Source of the DNA: CAWCFV01 sp963794995
Lineage (GTDB): Bacteria > Actinomycetota > Actinomycetes > JACCUZ01
Direction of reading: 5' to 3'
Length of the DNA: 64,000 bases
Assembly: GCA_963794995.1 (NCBI GenBank)
Contig: CAWCFV010000002.1
Coordinates: forward strand, 2,604,001-2,668,000
This document shows, one piece after another, positions 27,426 to 35,620 of the stretch. Position numbers and translations under genes: made by a program. How positions within the stretch are numbered: position 1 is the stretch's first letter; every line of letters begins with the position of its first letter. Under the pieces are notes generated by a model, which ran no database searches, was not told the DNA's origin, and saw only the letters and a program-made list of their open reading frames with translations.

Positions 27426-28478
27426 TCAGGTGTTGCCGTCGAAGTCGACCGAGGAGTACGCGCGCAGCTTGTCCAGCCGGTGCTCGCTCTCCACCACCCG
27501 GATCGTGCCGCTGCGCGAGCGCATGACGATCGACTCCGTCCGCACCGTGCCCGAGCCGCCGTAGCGGACCCCCTTGAGCATCTCGCCGTCGGTGATGCCG
27601 GTCGCGACGAAGAAGACGTCCTCGCCGTGGACCAGCTCGTCGGTGGACAGCACCCGGTCGAGGTCGTGCCCGGCGTCGAGCGCCTTCTGTCGCTCGTCGT
27701 CGTCCTTGGGCCAGAGCCGGCCCTGGATCACTCCACCGAGGGTCTTGATCGCGCAGGCGGTGATGATGCCTTCGGGCGTGCCGCCGATGCCGACGAGCAG
27801 GTCGATGCCGGTCCCCTCGCGGGCGGCCATGATGCCGCCGGCCACGTCGCCGTCGGTGATGAACTTGATCCGGGCACCGGTCGAGCGGATCTCGTCGACC
27901 GTCTCCTGGTGCCGCGGCCGGTCGAGGATCACGACGGTGACGTCGGAGGGCGACTCGGCCTTGGCCTTGGCCACCCGGCGGACGTTCTCCGACACCGGGA
28001 GCCGGATGTCGACGACGTCGGCCGCCTCCGGACCGGTGACGAGCTTGTCCATGTAGAACACCGCCGAGGGGTCGAACATCGACCCGCGTGGCGACACCGC
28101 CATCACCGACAGGGCGTTGCCCATGCCCAGCGCCGTCAGGCGGGTGCCGTCGATCGGGTCGACGGCGACGTCGCACTCGGGCCCCTGGCCGTCGCCCACC
28201 CGCTCGCCGTTGAACAGCATGGGCGCCTCGTCCTTCTCGCCCTCCCCGATGACCACGACGCCGTTCATGCTCACCGTGTGGATCAGCTGGCGCATGGCGT
28301 TGACCGCCGCGCCGTCGGCGCCGTTCTTGTCGCCGCGGCCGACCCAGCGTCCGGCGGCCATCGCCGCCGCCTCGGTGACCCGGACCAGCTCGAGGGCGAG
28401 GTTGCGGTCCGGGGCCTCGACCGGCGGCGCCAGCACCTCGGGCATCGCTGCGGCTCCCTGCTCGGGCGTCTGCGTCAT
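27426..28478 (-). CDS. glpX: Class II fructose-1,6-bisphosphatase
   Basis: 350 residues from ATG 28478 (second Met at residue 12 also possible). Hydrolyses fructose 1,6-bisphosphate to fructose 6-phosphate in gluconeogenesis. Metal and phosphate motifs VIGEGEKDEAPML, DVAVDPIDGTRLTALG and GIGGTPEGIITACAIK are intact; length typical. GGGAG lies 10 bases before the ATG and a -10-like TACGAT (28511-28516, minus strand) lies further upstream. Confidence 0.96.
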   Translation of the reverse strand: MTQTPEQGAAAMPEVLAPPVEAPDRNLALELVRVTEAAAMAAGRWVGRGDKNGADGAAVNAMRQLIHTVSMNGVVVIGEGEKDEAPMLFNGERVGDGQGPECDVAVDPIDGTRLTALGMGNALSVMAVSPRGSMFDPSAVFYMDKLVTGPEAADVVDIRLPVSENVRRVAKAKAESPSDVTVVILDRPRHQETVDEIRSTGARIKFITDGDVAGGIMAAREGTGIDLLVGIGGTPEGIITACAIKTLGGVIQGRLWPKDDDERQKALDAGHDLDRVLSTDELVHGEDVFFVATGITDGEMLKGVRYGGSGTVRTESIVMRSRSGTIRVVESEHRLDKLRAYSSVDFDGNT

Positions 28479-28554
28479 GGCTGCGCGCTCCCTCGTCGGT
28501 GTGGTCCGGAATCGTAGTCAGCGCCCTCGTGCGCCCCGGACACCGGGGCGGGGA

Positions 28555-28597
28555 CCGCAGATGCGGCTGTCCTCCCCTGTTCCGGACGCATCTGCGG
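28555..28597. promoter_or_regulatory. Inverted repeat CCGCAGATGCG/CGCATCTGCGG before the molybdate regulator gene
   Basis: Two perfect 11-base arms (28555-28565 and 28587-28597) separated by 21 bases. Each arm contains GCAGATGC/GCATCTGC. The right arm ends 3 bases before the -10 element TAGGGT, so a bound repressor would block transcription. The natural ligand is the HTH-TOBE protein encoded right behind it, giving molybdate-dependent control of modABC. This is inference from position and symmetry. Confidence 0.55.
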
Positions 28598-28600
28598 CAG

Positions 28601-28606
28601 TAGGGT
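28601..28606 (+). promoter_or_regulatory. -10 element TAGGGT of a leaderless promoter
   Basis: TAGGGT ends seven bases before GTG 28614 and directly follows the right arm of the inverted repeat. It should drive the regulator-modABC operon. Confidence 0.55.
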
Positions 28607-28613
28607 CGGCGTC

Positions 28614-29015
28614 GTGGGCGTACTGAGGATCGCGGAGGCCGCCGAGCTGCTCGGGGTGAGCGAGGACACGGTCCGGCGCTGGGCCGAGGTCGGACGGCTC
28701 GAGACCACCCGGCTGCCCTCCGGCCGGCAGGGCGTCGACGGGCGGGTTCTCGCGGCGGCGGCGCTGCGGCTGGCCGAGTCCGCCGACCCCGGCCCGGTGG
28801 TGGCGCAGTCGGCGCGCAACCGGTTCCGCGGCATCGTCACCCGGGTCGTCCGCGACGCCGTGATGGCCCAGGTCGAGATCCAGGCCGGGCCGCACCGGGT
28901 GGTCTCGCTGATGAGCCGCGAGGCCGCCGACGAGCTGGGCCTCGAGCCGGGCGTGGTCGCGGTCGCGGCCGTGAAGTCGACCAACGTCGTCGTCGAGATC
29001 CCCGGGACCAGGTGA
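28614..29015 (+). CDS. MerR-like HTH plus TOBE (molbindin) regulator
   Basis: 133 residues from GTG 28614. Residues 1-50 are an excisionase/MerR-type helix-turn-helix (RIAEAAELLGVSEDTVRRWA). Residues ~68-131 are a TOBE/Mop domain (SARNRFRGIVTRVVRDAVMA then QVEIQAGPHRVVSLMSR, ELGLEPGVVAVAAVKSTNVV) that binds molybdate or tungstate. It should sense intracellular oxyanion and control the operon it heads; the modA ATG overlaps its stop. Confidence 0.88.
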   Translation: MGVLRIAEAAELLGVSEDTVRRWAEVGRLETTRLPSGRQGVDGRVLAAAALRLAESADPGPVVAQSARNRFRGIVTRVVRDAVMAQVEIQAGPHRVVSLMSREAADELGLEPGVVAVAAVKSTNVVVEIPGTR

Positions 29016-29809
29016 TGCCGCGCGCCCGTCGTCGGCTCGGGGCCGCCGCCGTCATGCTGCTGGCTCTCGCGGGCTGCACCTCGTCGTCGGGCGGGGCCGG
29101 CCCCTCAGGACCGACCGGCTCCGGCACCGAGGTCACCGGGTCGATCGTCGTCCTGGCGGCAGCGTCGCTGGCCGAGTCGTTCACCGAGCTGGGCACCGCC
29201 TTCGAGGCGGAGCACCCAGGGACCCGGGTCCGGTTCAGCTTCGCCGCCAGCTCGGAGCTGGCCAGCCAGATCGCGGCCGGTGCCCCGGCCGACGTGTTCG
29301 CCCCCGCGAGCCCCGCAACGATGGCCCAGGTGGTCGAGGCCGGGGACGCCTCGGACGAGCCTGCGGTCTTCGTGCGCAACACCCTCGAGATCGCGGTGCC
29401 CGCGGGCAACCCGGCCGGGGTCACCGGCCTGGCGGACTTCGCGCGACCGGCGCTCACCGTCGCGCTGTGCGCGCCGGAGGTCCCGTGCGGGGCCGCCAGC
29501 GCGACGGTCTTCGACCTCGCGGGGCTGACCCCGGCCCCCGACACCCTCGAGTCCGACGTGAAGGCCGCGCTGTCCAAGGTCCGGCTCGGCGAGGTCGACG
29601 CCGCGCTGGTCTACCGCACCGACGTGCTGGCCGCCGGTGACGAGGTCGAGGGCATCGAGTTCCCGGAGTCGGCGCGGGCGGTCAACGACTACCCGGTGAC
29701 CGTGCTCGCGGGGTCGGAGAACCCCGCGACCGCCCGGGCGTTCGTCGACCTCGTCCGGTCCCCGGCAGGAGCCGCCGTGCTGTCCGCGGCCGGCTTCGAC
29801 CTGCCGTGA
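29015..29809 (+). CDS. modA: Molybdate ABC transporter substrate-binding lipoprotein
   Basis: 264 residues from ATG 29015, sharing bases with the regulator stop. Signal peptide with lipobox ALAGC near residue 21. ModA family elements LAAASLAESFTELGTAFE, SFAASSELASQIAAGAPADV and ALVYRTDV are present. It captures molybdate or tungstate outside the membrane and delivers it to ModBC. Stop overlaps the modB GTG by four bases. Confidence 0.95.
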   Translation: MPRARRRLGAAAVMLLALAGCTSSSGGAGPSGPTGSGTEVTGSIVVLAAASLAESFTELGTAFEAEHPGTRVRFSFAASSELASQIAAGAPADVFAPASPATMAQVVEAGDASDEPAVFVRNTLEIAVPAGNPAGVTGLADFARPALTVALCAPEVPCGAASATVFDLAGLTPAPDTLESDVKAALSKVRLGEVDAALVYRTDVLAAGDEVEGIEFPESARAVNDYPVTVLAGSENPATARAFVDLVRSPAGAAVLSAAGFDLP

Positions 29810-30615
29810 GGCCGCGCGGAGGGCGCCGGCGGACGACCGGGCTCCCGGCGGCGCTCGTCCCGCTGGCGCTGGTCGCGGTCCTGTTCCTGCTGCTGCCCGT
29901 CGTCGGGCTGCTGGTCCGGACGCCGTGGACGACCCTCGGTGAGGTGCTCTCGCGGGACGAGTCGATCGAGGCGCTGCGCCTCTCGCTGCTCTGCGCGTCG
30001 CTGGCGACGCTGGTCTGCCTGGTGGTCGGCGTGCCGCTGGCCTGGCTGCTGGCGCGCGGCGAGTTCGCCGGCCGCAGCCTGCTCCGCGCCGTCGTGACCG
30101 TGCCGCTGGTGCTGCCGCCGGTCGTCGGCGGCGTAGCCCTGTTCACGGCCCTCGGCCGCCGCGGCGTCGTCGGCAGGTGGCTCGACGAGTGGTTCGGCTA
30201 CCAGCTGCCGTTCACCACCGCGGCGGTCGTGGTGGCGGAGGCGTTCGTGGCGCTGCCGTTCCTCGTCATCGCGGTGGAGGGGGCGCTGCGCGGCTCGGAC
30301 CGTCGCTACGACGAGGCGGCGGCCACGCTCGGGGCGTCCCGCTGGTACACCTTCCGGCGGGTGACGCTGCCGCTCGTCGCACCGGGCGTCGCCGCCGGTG
30401 CGGTGCTCAGCTGGGCGCGCGCGCTGGGCGAGTTCGGCGCGACCATCACCTTCGCCGGCAGCTTCCCGGGCACGACCCGGACGATGCCGCTCGAGGTCTA
30501 CCTGACCCTCCAGCGGGACCCGGCGGCGGCGATCGCGCTGTCCCTCGTGCTGCTCGTCGTGTCGGTCGCCGTGCTGGCCGGGCTGCGCGACCGATGGCTC
30601 TCGGCGAGCGGGTGA
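29806..30615 (+). CDS. modB: Molybdate ABC transporter permease
   Basis: 269 residues from GTG 29806 (GTGA overlap). Six or so membrane helices; EAA loop RRYDEAAATLGASRWYTFRR and the typical LGEFGATITFAGSFPG segment of ModB/CysT permeases. Channel subunit of the molybdate importer. Confidence 0.95.
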   Translation: MRPRGGRRRTTGLPAALVPLALVAVLFLLLPVVGLLVRTPWTTLGEVLSRDESIEALRLSLLCASLATLVCLVVGVPLAWLLARGEFAGRSLLRAVVTVPLVLPPVVGGVALFTALGRRGVVGRWLDEWFGYQLPFTTAAVVVAEAFVALPFLVIAVEGALRGSDRRYDEAAATLGASRWYTFRRVTLPLVAPGVAAGAVLSWARALGEFGATITFAGSFPGTTRTMPLEVYLTLQRDPAAAIALSLVLLVVSVAVLAGLRDRWLSASG

Positions 30616-31667
30616 GCGGGCTCGAGGCCGAGGTCGCGGTCCGTCGCGGGACGCTCGACCTGGCCGTCTCCCTCCGCGTCGCCCCGGGAGAGGTCGTGGC
30701 CCTCCTCGGCCCCAACGGGTCAGGCAAGTCCACGACCCTGCGGGTGCTGGCCGGCCTGCTCGCCTGCGACCAGGGCTACGTGCGCCTCGGCGACACGGTG
30801 CTCGAGGACACCGTGGCCCGCACGCGGGTCCCCACCGACCAGCGTCCGGTCGGCGTCGTGTTCCAGGACTACCTGCTCTTCCCGCACCTGTCGGCCCGCG
30901 AGAACGTCGCGTTCGGGCTCCGGGCGCGCGGCGTCGACCGGGCCCGGGCCCGGCGCCAGGCCGAGGCATGGCTCGAGCGGGTCGGCCTCGCGGCCTACGC
31001 CGGCCAGCGACCGGCCGGGCTGTCCGGTGGCCAGGCCCAGCGGGTCGCTCTCGCCCGCGCCCTGGCCGCCGAGCCGGCGCTGCTGCTGCTCGACGAGCCG
31101 CTGGCCGCCCTGGACGCCGGGACCCGGCTGGAGGTCCGGTCCGACCTGCGCCGCCACCTCGCCGGGTACGCCGGGGCGGCGGTGGTGGTCACCCACGACA
31201 CCCTGGACGCGATGGTGCTCGCCGACCGGCTGGTCGTCGTCGAGGCGGGTGCGGTCGTGCAGACCGGCCGTCCCCGCGAGGTCGCGGCGCACCCGCGCAC
31301 CGAGTACGTCGCGCGGCTGGTCGGGCTCAACCTGCTGCGCGGGACGGCCGCCGCCGGCCGGGTCGACCTGGCCGGCGGCGCGACCCTCACGACCTCAGGG
31401 CACGCGGACGGCGAGGTGTTCGTGTCCTTCGCCCCGTCGGCGGTGTCGCTGCACACGAGGCGTCCCGAGTCCAGCGCACGCAACTGCTGGCCGGCCAGGG
31501 TCGGCTCCGTCGAGGCGCACGGCGACGTCGTGCGGGTGTCGCTGGCCGGCGGGCTCCCGGTGGTGGCCGACGTGACGCCCCTCGCGGTCGCCGACCTGGG
31601 GCTGCGCCCCGGCGGCGAGGTGTGGGCGACGGTCAAGGCGACCGAGACCACGGTGTACCCCGCCTGA
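30612..31667 (+). CDS. modC: Molybdate ABC transporter ATP-binding protein
   Basis: 351 residues if started at GTG 30612, which repeats the GTGA overlap used by modB; ATG 30594 (six residues longer) is the alternative. Walker A GPNGSGKST, VFQDYLLFPHLSARENV, signature LSGGQAQR, Walker B LLLDEPLAALD and switch VTHDTLDA are intact. A C-terminal TOBE/Mop domain (about 285-351) closes the protein. Energises molybdate uptake for molybdenum enzymes. Confidence 0.94.
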   Translation: MSGLEAEVAVRRGTLDLAVSLRVAPGEVVALLGPNGSGKSTTLRVLAGLLACDQGYVRLGDTVLEDTVARTRVPTDQRPVGVVFQDYLLFPHLSARENVAFGLRARGVDRARARRQAEAWLERVGLAAYAGQRPAGLSGGQAQRVALARALAAEPALLLLDEPLAALDAGTRLEVRSDLRRHLAGYAGAAVVVTHDTLDAMVLADRLVVVEAGAVVQTGRPREVAAHPRTEYVARLVGLNLLRGTAAAGRVDLAGGATLTTSGHADGEVFVSFAPSAVSLHTRRPESSARNCWPARVGSVEAHGDVVRVSLAGGLPVVADVTPLAVADLGLRPGGEVWATVKATETTVYPA

Positions 31668-31698
31668 GCCGCACCCGGCCGTGGGGGAGGATGGGGCG

Positions 31699-32280
31699 AT
31701 GTCCGACCAGTCCGACCAGTCCGAGCAGCCGTCCGCCGCGCCGCCGGCGCCGGGCCGCGAGCGGCGCCGGGGCCGGCAGACCGTCGGTGACATGGTCCGG
31801 TCGATGCTCGTCGTCCTCGCGCTGGTCCTGGTCGTGGTCGCGCTGCGCGGCGGCGACGGGCCCGGCGAGCGGGTCCGGCCGTTCGACTACAGCGGCGCAC
31901 TGGCGTCGGCGCGGGAGCAGGCCCCGTACGAGGTGCTCGCGCCGGTCGGGCTGCCGGCCGAATGGACGCCGACGAGTGCCCGCAGCGGGCGCGACGGGGA
32001 CACCTTCACCTGGCACCTCGGCTTCGTCACCCCGGCCGGCGACTACGCCGGCCTCGAGCAGGGCGACGGCGACCCGGAGGCCTTCCTCGACGCGGTGGCC
32101 GACGGCGGCCGGGACGCGGGCACCACCCGGATCGACGGCCTGCGCTGGCGGCGGGTGGAGGGCGGGAGCCCCGAGCAGCGGGTGCTGGTGCTCGAGGGCG
32201 AGGCAGTCACCACCCTGGTGGGCGGCGGCGCCGCGTGGGCCGAGCTGCGTGCCCTGGCCCGGACGCTCCGGACCAGCTAG
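31699..32280 (+). CDS. DUF4245 family membrane-anchored protein
   Basis: 193 residues from ATG 31699 (GGGAGG, 8-base spacing). The N-terminal 30 residues are hydrophilic, followed by one membrane helix (SMLVVLALVLVVVALRG) and an extracytoplasmic domain with RPFDYSGALASAREQAPYEV and WHLGFVTPAGDYAGLEQ, the DUF4245 core. Function unknown. In actinomycetes it commonly neighbours xseB and xseA, as here; its stop overlaps the xseB stop on the other strand. Confidence 0.9.
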   Translation: MSDQSDQSEQPSAAPPAPGRERRRGRQTVGDMVRSMLVVLALVLVVVALRGGDGPGERVRPFDYSGALASAREQAPYEVLAPVGLPAEWTPTSARSGRDGDTFTWHLGFVTPAGDYAGLEQGDGDPEAFLDAVADGGRDAGTTRIDGLRWRRVEGGSPEQRVLVLEGEAVTTLVGGGAAWAELRALARTLRTS

Positions 32281-32531
32281 TCCTTCGGTGCGACCCCGTC
32301 GGCCGCCGGGTCGCCGGCGCGGACCGCGGCGTCGAGCTGGGCTCGGGCGCCGTCCAGCCACTCCTGGCAGACCCCGGCGAGCTCCTCGCCGCGCTGCCAC
32401 AGGGCCAGCGACTCCTCGAGGGTGGCGGCACCGGTCTCGAGCCGCCGCACGACCTCGACGAGCTCCTCGCGGGCCTGCTCGTACGTCGGGCGGTCGGCGT
32501 TCGACGCGGGTCGGTCGGGCACGGCCGTCAC
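32277..32531 (-). CDS. xseB: Exodeoxyribonuclease VII small subunit
   Basis: 84 residues from GTG 32531. Two-helix hairpin typical of XseB: SYEQAREELVEVVRRLETG-like start, then LEESLALWQRGEELAGVCQ. It binds XseA to form exonuclease VII, which degrades single-stranded DNA. One base separates it from the xseA stop. Confidence 0.93.
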   Translation of the reverse strand: MTAVPDRPASNADRPTYEQAREELVEVVRRLETGAATLEESLALWQRGEELAGVCQEWLDGARAQLDAAVRAGDPAADGVAPKD

Positions 32532-32532
32532 C

Positions 32533-33750
32533 CTACGGGCCGGGCTCGACCACGGTGACCGCCACCTCGCCCTCGGCCAGCCTGGCCCGCAGCCTGTCGC
32601 CGGCCGCGACGTCCGCCGCCCGGCGCACGACCCCGCCGTCCGGCGCCTGCAGGACCGCGTAGCCGCGCTCGAGCGTGGCGGCCGGCGACAGGGCGGTCAC
32701 CCTGGCCCGGGTGTGCGCGAGGTTGTCCCCCGCCCGGTCCAGTGCCGCGGCGAGGACCCGCCGGCCGCGGGCCCGCAGGCCGGTGACCTCCTCCTCGCGC
32801 GGGGCGAGCAGCCGACGCGGGTCGGCGACCACCGGCCGGCTGCGGGTCGCGCGCAGCGCGGCGGTCTCGCGGTCGAGCAGCCCCTGGACGGCGGCCCGGC
32901 TGCGGCGGCGCAGCTGCGCCACCCGGTCCAGCTCCTCCGCGACGTCGGGCACGACCCGCTTCGCCGCGTCGGTCGGTGTCGAGGCGCGCACGTCGGCGAC
33001 CAGGTCGAGCAGCGGGGTGTCGCTCTCGTGCCCGATGGCGCTGACGACCGGGGTCCGGCAGGCAGCGACGGCCCGGACCAGCGCCTCGTTGGAGAACGGC
33101 AGCAGGTCCTCGAGCGAGCCGCCACCGCGGGTGACCACGATCACGTCGACCTCGGGGTCGGCGTCCAGGCGGCCCAGGGCCTCGCTCACCTCGGTGACCG
33201 CCGACGTCCCCTGCACCGCCACCTGCTCGACCCGGAACCGGACGGCCGGCCAGCGACGGCGTCCGTTCTCGACCACGTCCTTCTCGGCCGCGGAGGCCCG
33301 CCCGCACACCACGCCGACCACCCGGGGGAGGAACGGCAGCGGCCGCTTCCGGTCGGCGGCGAACAGCCCCTCCTGGGCCAGGACCCCGCGCAGGTGCTCC
33401 AGCCGGGCCAGCAGCTCGCCGACGCCGACCTGGCGGATCTGGTCGGCCGCCAGGGACAGCGTGCCCCGGGTGGCGAAGAACTGCGGGCGCGCGTGCACGA
33501 CGACGTGCGCGCCCTCGGCCAGCCCCGCTGCGGGACCGTCGAGCAGGGCCACCGAGCAGGTGACCGTGAGCGACATGTCCGCGCTGGGGTCGCGCAGGGT
33601 GAGGAACGCGGTGCGCTGACCGGGCCGCCGGGACAGCTGGGCGACCTGGCCCTCGACCCAGACGAAGCCGAGCTGACCGATCCACTGCGCCATGAGCTGG
33701 CTGACCCGTCGGACGGGGACCGGCTGCTCCGGTGAGGTCTCCAGCGGCAC
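32533..33750 (-). CDS. xseA: Exodeoxyribonuclease VII large subunit
   Basis: 405 residues. N-terminal OB-fold (WVEGQVAQLSRRPGQRTAFL, about 35-110), central nuclease domain with GVVCGRASAAEKDV and DVIVVTRGGGSLEDL, and a C-terminal helical region with ERGYAVLQAPDGGVV. Catalytic subunit for processive single-strand DNA cleavage in recombination and mismatch repair. Co-transcribed with xseB. Confidence 0.95.
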   Translation of the reverse strand: MPLETSPEQPVPVRRVSQLMAQWIGQLGFVWVEGQVAQLSRRPGQRTAFLTLRDPSADMSLTVTCSVALLDGPAAGLAEGAHVVVHARPQFFATRGTLSLAADQIRQVGVGELLARLEHLRGVLAQEGLFAADRKRPLPFLPRVVGVVCGRASAAEKDVVENGRRRWPAVRFRVEQVAVQGTSAVTEVSEALGRLDADPEVDVIVVTRGGGSLEDLLPFSNEALVRAVAACRTPVVSAIGHESDTPLLDLVADVRASTPTDAAKRVVPDVAEELDRVAQLRRRSRAAVQGLLDRETAALRATRSRPVVADPRRLLAPREEEVTGLRARGRRVLAAALDRAGDNLAHTRARVTALSPAATLERGYAVLQAPDGGVVRRAADVAAGDRLRARLAEGEVAVTVVEPGP

Positions 33751-33804
33751 CGGGCCACGCTACCGGCGGCGGGCGCGGGTTCGGTGCCGGTACGGCCGCC
33801 GACC

Positions 33805-33810
33805 TACCAT
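33805..33810 (+). promoter_or_regulatory. -10 element TACCAT of a leaderless promoter (ispH)
   Basis: TACCAT ends six bases before the ispH ATG at 33817. The family N-terminus selects this ATG over the in-frame GTG at 33784, which lies upstream of the hexamer. Confidence 0.6.
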
Positions 33811-33816
33811 GGGGGC

Positions 33817-34782
33817 ATGGCTGACCCCGCTCGTCGAGTCCTGCTCGCCGCCCCCCGTGGCTACTGCGCGGGGGTCGACCGGGCCGTGATCACCGTCGAG
33901 AAGGCGTTGGAGACCTACGGTCCGCCCGTCTACGTGCGCAAGCAGATCGTGCACAACAAGCACGTCGTCGAGACGCTGGAGGGCCGCGGCGCCGTCTTCG
34001 TCGAGGAGAACGACGAGGTGCCCGAGGGCGCCACCGTCGTCTTCTCCGCCCACGGGGTCGCGCCGGTCGTGCACGAGCAGGCCGCGGCCCGGAGCCTCAA
34101 GACGATCGACGCGACCTGCCCGCTCGTGACCAAGGTGCACCACGAGGCGCGCCGGTTCGCCGCCGACGACTACGACATCCTGCTGATCGGCCACGACGGG
34201 CACGAAGAGGTCGTCGGCACCACCGGGGAGGCTCCCGACCGCATCCACCTGGTCGACGGCCCGGACGACGTCGAGCGGATCGAGGTCCGCGACCCGGACA
34301 AGGTCGCCTGGCTGTCGCAGACCACGCTGTCGGTCGACGAGACCCTCGAGACGGTGCGCAGGCTGCGCGAGCGGTTCCCCGCACTGCTGGACCCGCCCAG
34401 TGACGACATCTGCTACGCCACCCAGAACCGCCAGGTGGCGGTGAAGGAGATCGCGGCGAGGTCCGACCTCGTGATCGTGGTCGGCTCGACGAACTCCTCG
34501 AACTCGGTCCGGCTGGTCGAGGTCGCGCTCGAGGCCGGCGCCACGTCGAGCAAGCTGGTCGACAAGGCAGCGGAGCTCGACGACGCGTGGCTCGACGGCG
34601 TCACCGTCGTGGGTGTCACCAGTGGTGCCTCGGTGCCCGAGATCCTGGTGCGCGGTGTCCTGGAGTGGCTGGCCGAGCGCGGCTACGGCGACGTCGAGGA
34701 GGTCGTGTCGGCCGAGGAGAGCCTGCTGTTCGCCCTGCCGCCCGAGCTGCGGCGCGACATGAAGGCCGCCGCCGCCTCGTAG
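33817..34782 (+). CDS. ispH: 4-hydroxy-3-methylbut-2-enyl diphosphate reductase
   Basis: 321 residues from ATG 33817. Last step of the MEP isoprenoid pathway: reduces HMBPP to IPP and DMAPP with a [4Fe-4S] cluster. Cluster cysteines are visible at Cys17 (PRGYCAGVDRAV), in DATCPLVTKVH and in DDICYATQNRQ; catalytic Glu region and STNSSNS phosphate loop are intact. Supplies precursors for the prenyl synthase at 16873. Confidence 0.97.
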   Translation: MADPARRVLLAAPRGYCAGVDRAVITVEKALETYGPPVYVRKQIVHNKHVVETLEGRGAVFVEENDEVPEGATVVFSAHGVAPVVHEQAAARSLKTIDATCPLVTKVHHEARRFAADDYDILLIGHDGHEEVVGTTGEAPDRIHLVDGPDDVERIEVRDPDKVAWLSQTTLSVDETLETVRRLRERFPALLDPPSDDICYATQNRQVAVKEIAARSDLVIVVGSTNSSNSVRLVEVALEAGATSSKLVDKAAELDDAWLDGVTVVGVTSGASVPEILVRGVLEWLAERGYGDVEEVVSAEESLLFALPPELRRDMKAAAAS

Positions 34783-34794
34783 CGGCAGCTCTGC

Positions 34795-35325
34795 CTAGCG
34801 GGTGCGGAGCCGGCGGGCGACCCGCGCCAGGACGACGACCAGCCCGAGCGCGGTCGCAGCGAACAGCAGCGGCGCCGAGAGCGCGAGCACGGTGCCGACG
34901 TCGAGCACCAGCTCGCGCAGGCCGCGGGTCCGGCCCCCCGCCCACGCGAGACCGGCAGCGGCACCGGTGAGCAGCAGCGGGGGCAGGACGGCCGCGGTCG
35001 CCAGCGACCGGAAGCGGACGACCGCCGGGGCGCCGGCGGCCGCGAGCAGCAGCGCGGCGGCGGTACCCAGCCCCGGTGCCGGGTCGCCGCGCAGGTCCGC
35101 CGCGGCGCCGAGGGCGACGAGCAGCACCGACAGCGCGACGACGGCGGGACCGGTCAGGCCGTCGGCACGCGCACGGGCGAGCAGCCCCGGCAGCGGCGGG
35201 GGCGGGGCGGTGACGACGAACGGCGCCTCTGCCGCCGGCGGCTGGGTCGACGCCGTGGGCGCCTCGGTGTGCGGCGCGTCGACCGCCAGGCGCGGCTCAC
35301 CGGCGGTCCCGGTCGTCATCGTCAC
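34795..35325 (-). CDS. DUF6542-type small membrane protein
   Basis: 176 residues from GTG 35325, six bases after a -10 TACCGT (minus strand, 35337-35332). The first 60 residues are Pro/Ala-rich and cytoplasmic; four hydrophobic helices follow, and the C-terminus is basic (RVARRLRTR). Actinomycetes carry such a protein beside ispH/xseA. Function unknown. Confidence 0.75.
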   Translation of the reverse strand: MTMTTGTAGEPRLAVDAPHTEAPTASTQPPAAEAPFVVTAPPPPLPGLLARARADGLTGPAVVALSVLLVALGAAADLRGDPAPGLGTAAALLLAAAGAPAVVRFRSLATAAVLPPLLLTGAAAGLAWAGGRTRGLRELVLDVGTVLALSAPLLFAATALGLVVVLARVARRLRTR

Positions 35326-35415
35326 CCGCCCACGGTAGGTCGGCCGGGCGCCCAGCCCCGGCAGACACGCCCCGGCTGTCGCGCTCACCACGCACGACTG
35401 CGCCATGCTGGGCGG

Positions 35416-35616
35416 GTGCCCGAGGGAGACGACAGTGAACGGATCGGCCTGAGCCGCAGCACGGTCGAGGGTCAGGGGGTCGCCTTCGCCGCCGGGCTGT
35501 CCGGGCACAACGGCTGGCGGCGGACCGCGGCGAAGGTCCTTGCGTACGCGTGGCTCGCCGCCGCGGCAGCAGGCTTGCTCGCCGCCGTCGTGCTGGTCGT
35601 GCTGGTCCTGCGCTGA
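35416..35616 (+). CDS. Small single-helix membrane protein, 66 residues
   Basis: GTG 35416 lies six bases after a weak -10 CATGCT, matching the leaderless spacing seen nearby. The first 40 residues are polar (GDDSERIGLSRSTVEGQGVA); a single membrane helix follows (VLAYAWLAAAAAGLLAAVVL) and almost ends the protein. Four bases separate it from the convergent rmuC stop. Unknown role. Confidence 0.55.
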   Translation: MPEGDDSERIGLSRSTVEGQGVAFAAGLSGHNGWRRTAAKVLAYAWLAAAAAGLLAAVVLVVLVLR

Positions 35617-35620
35617 CCCG

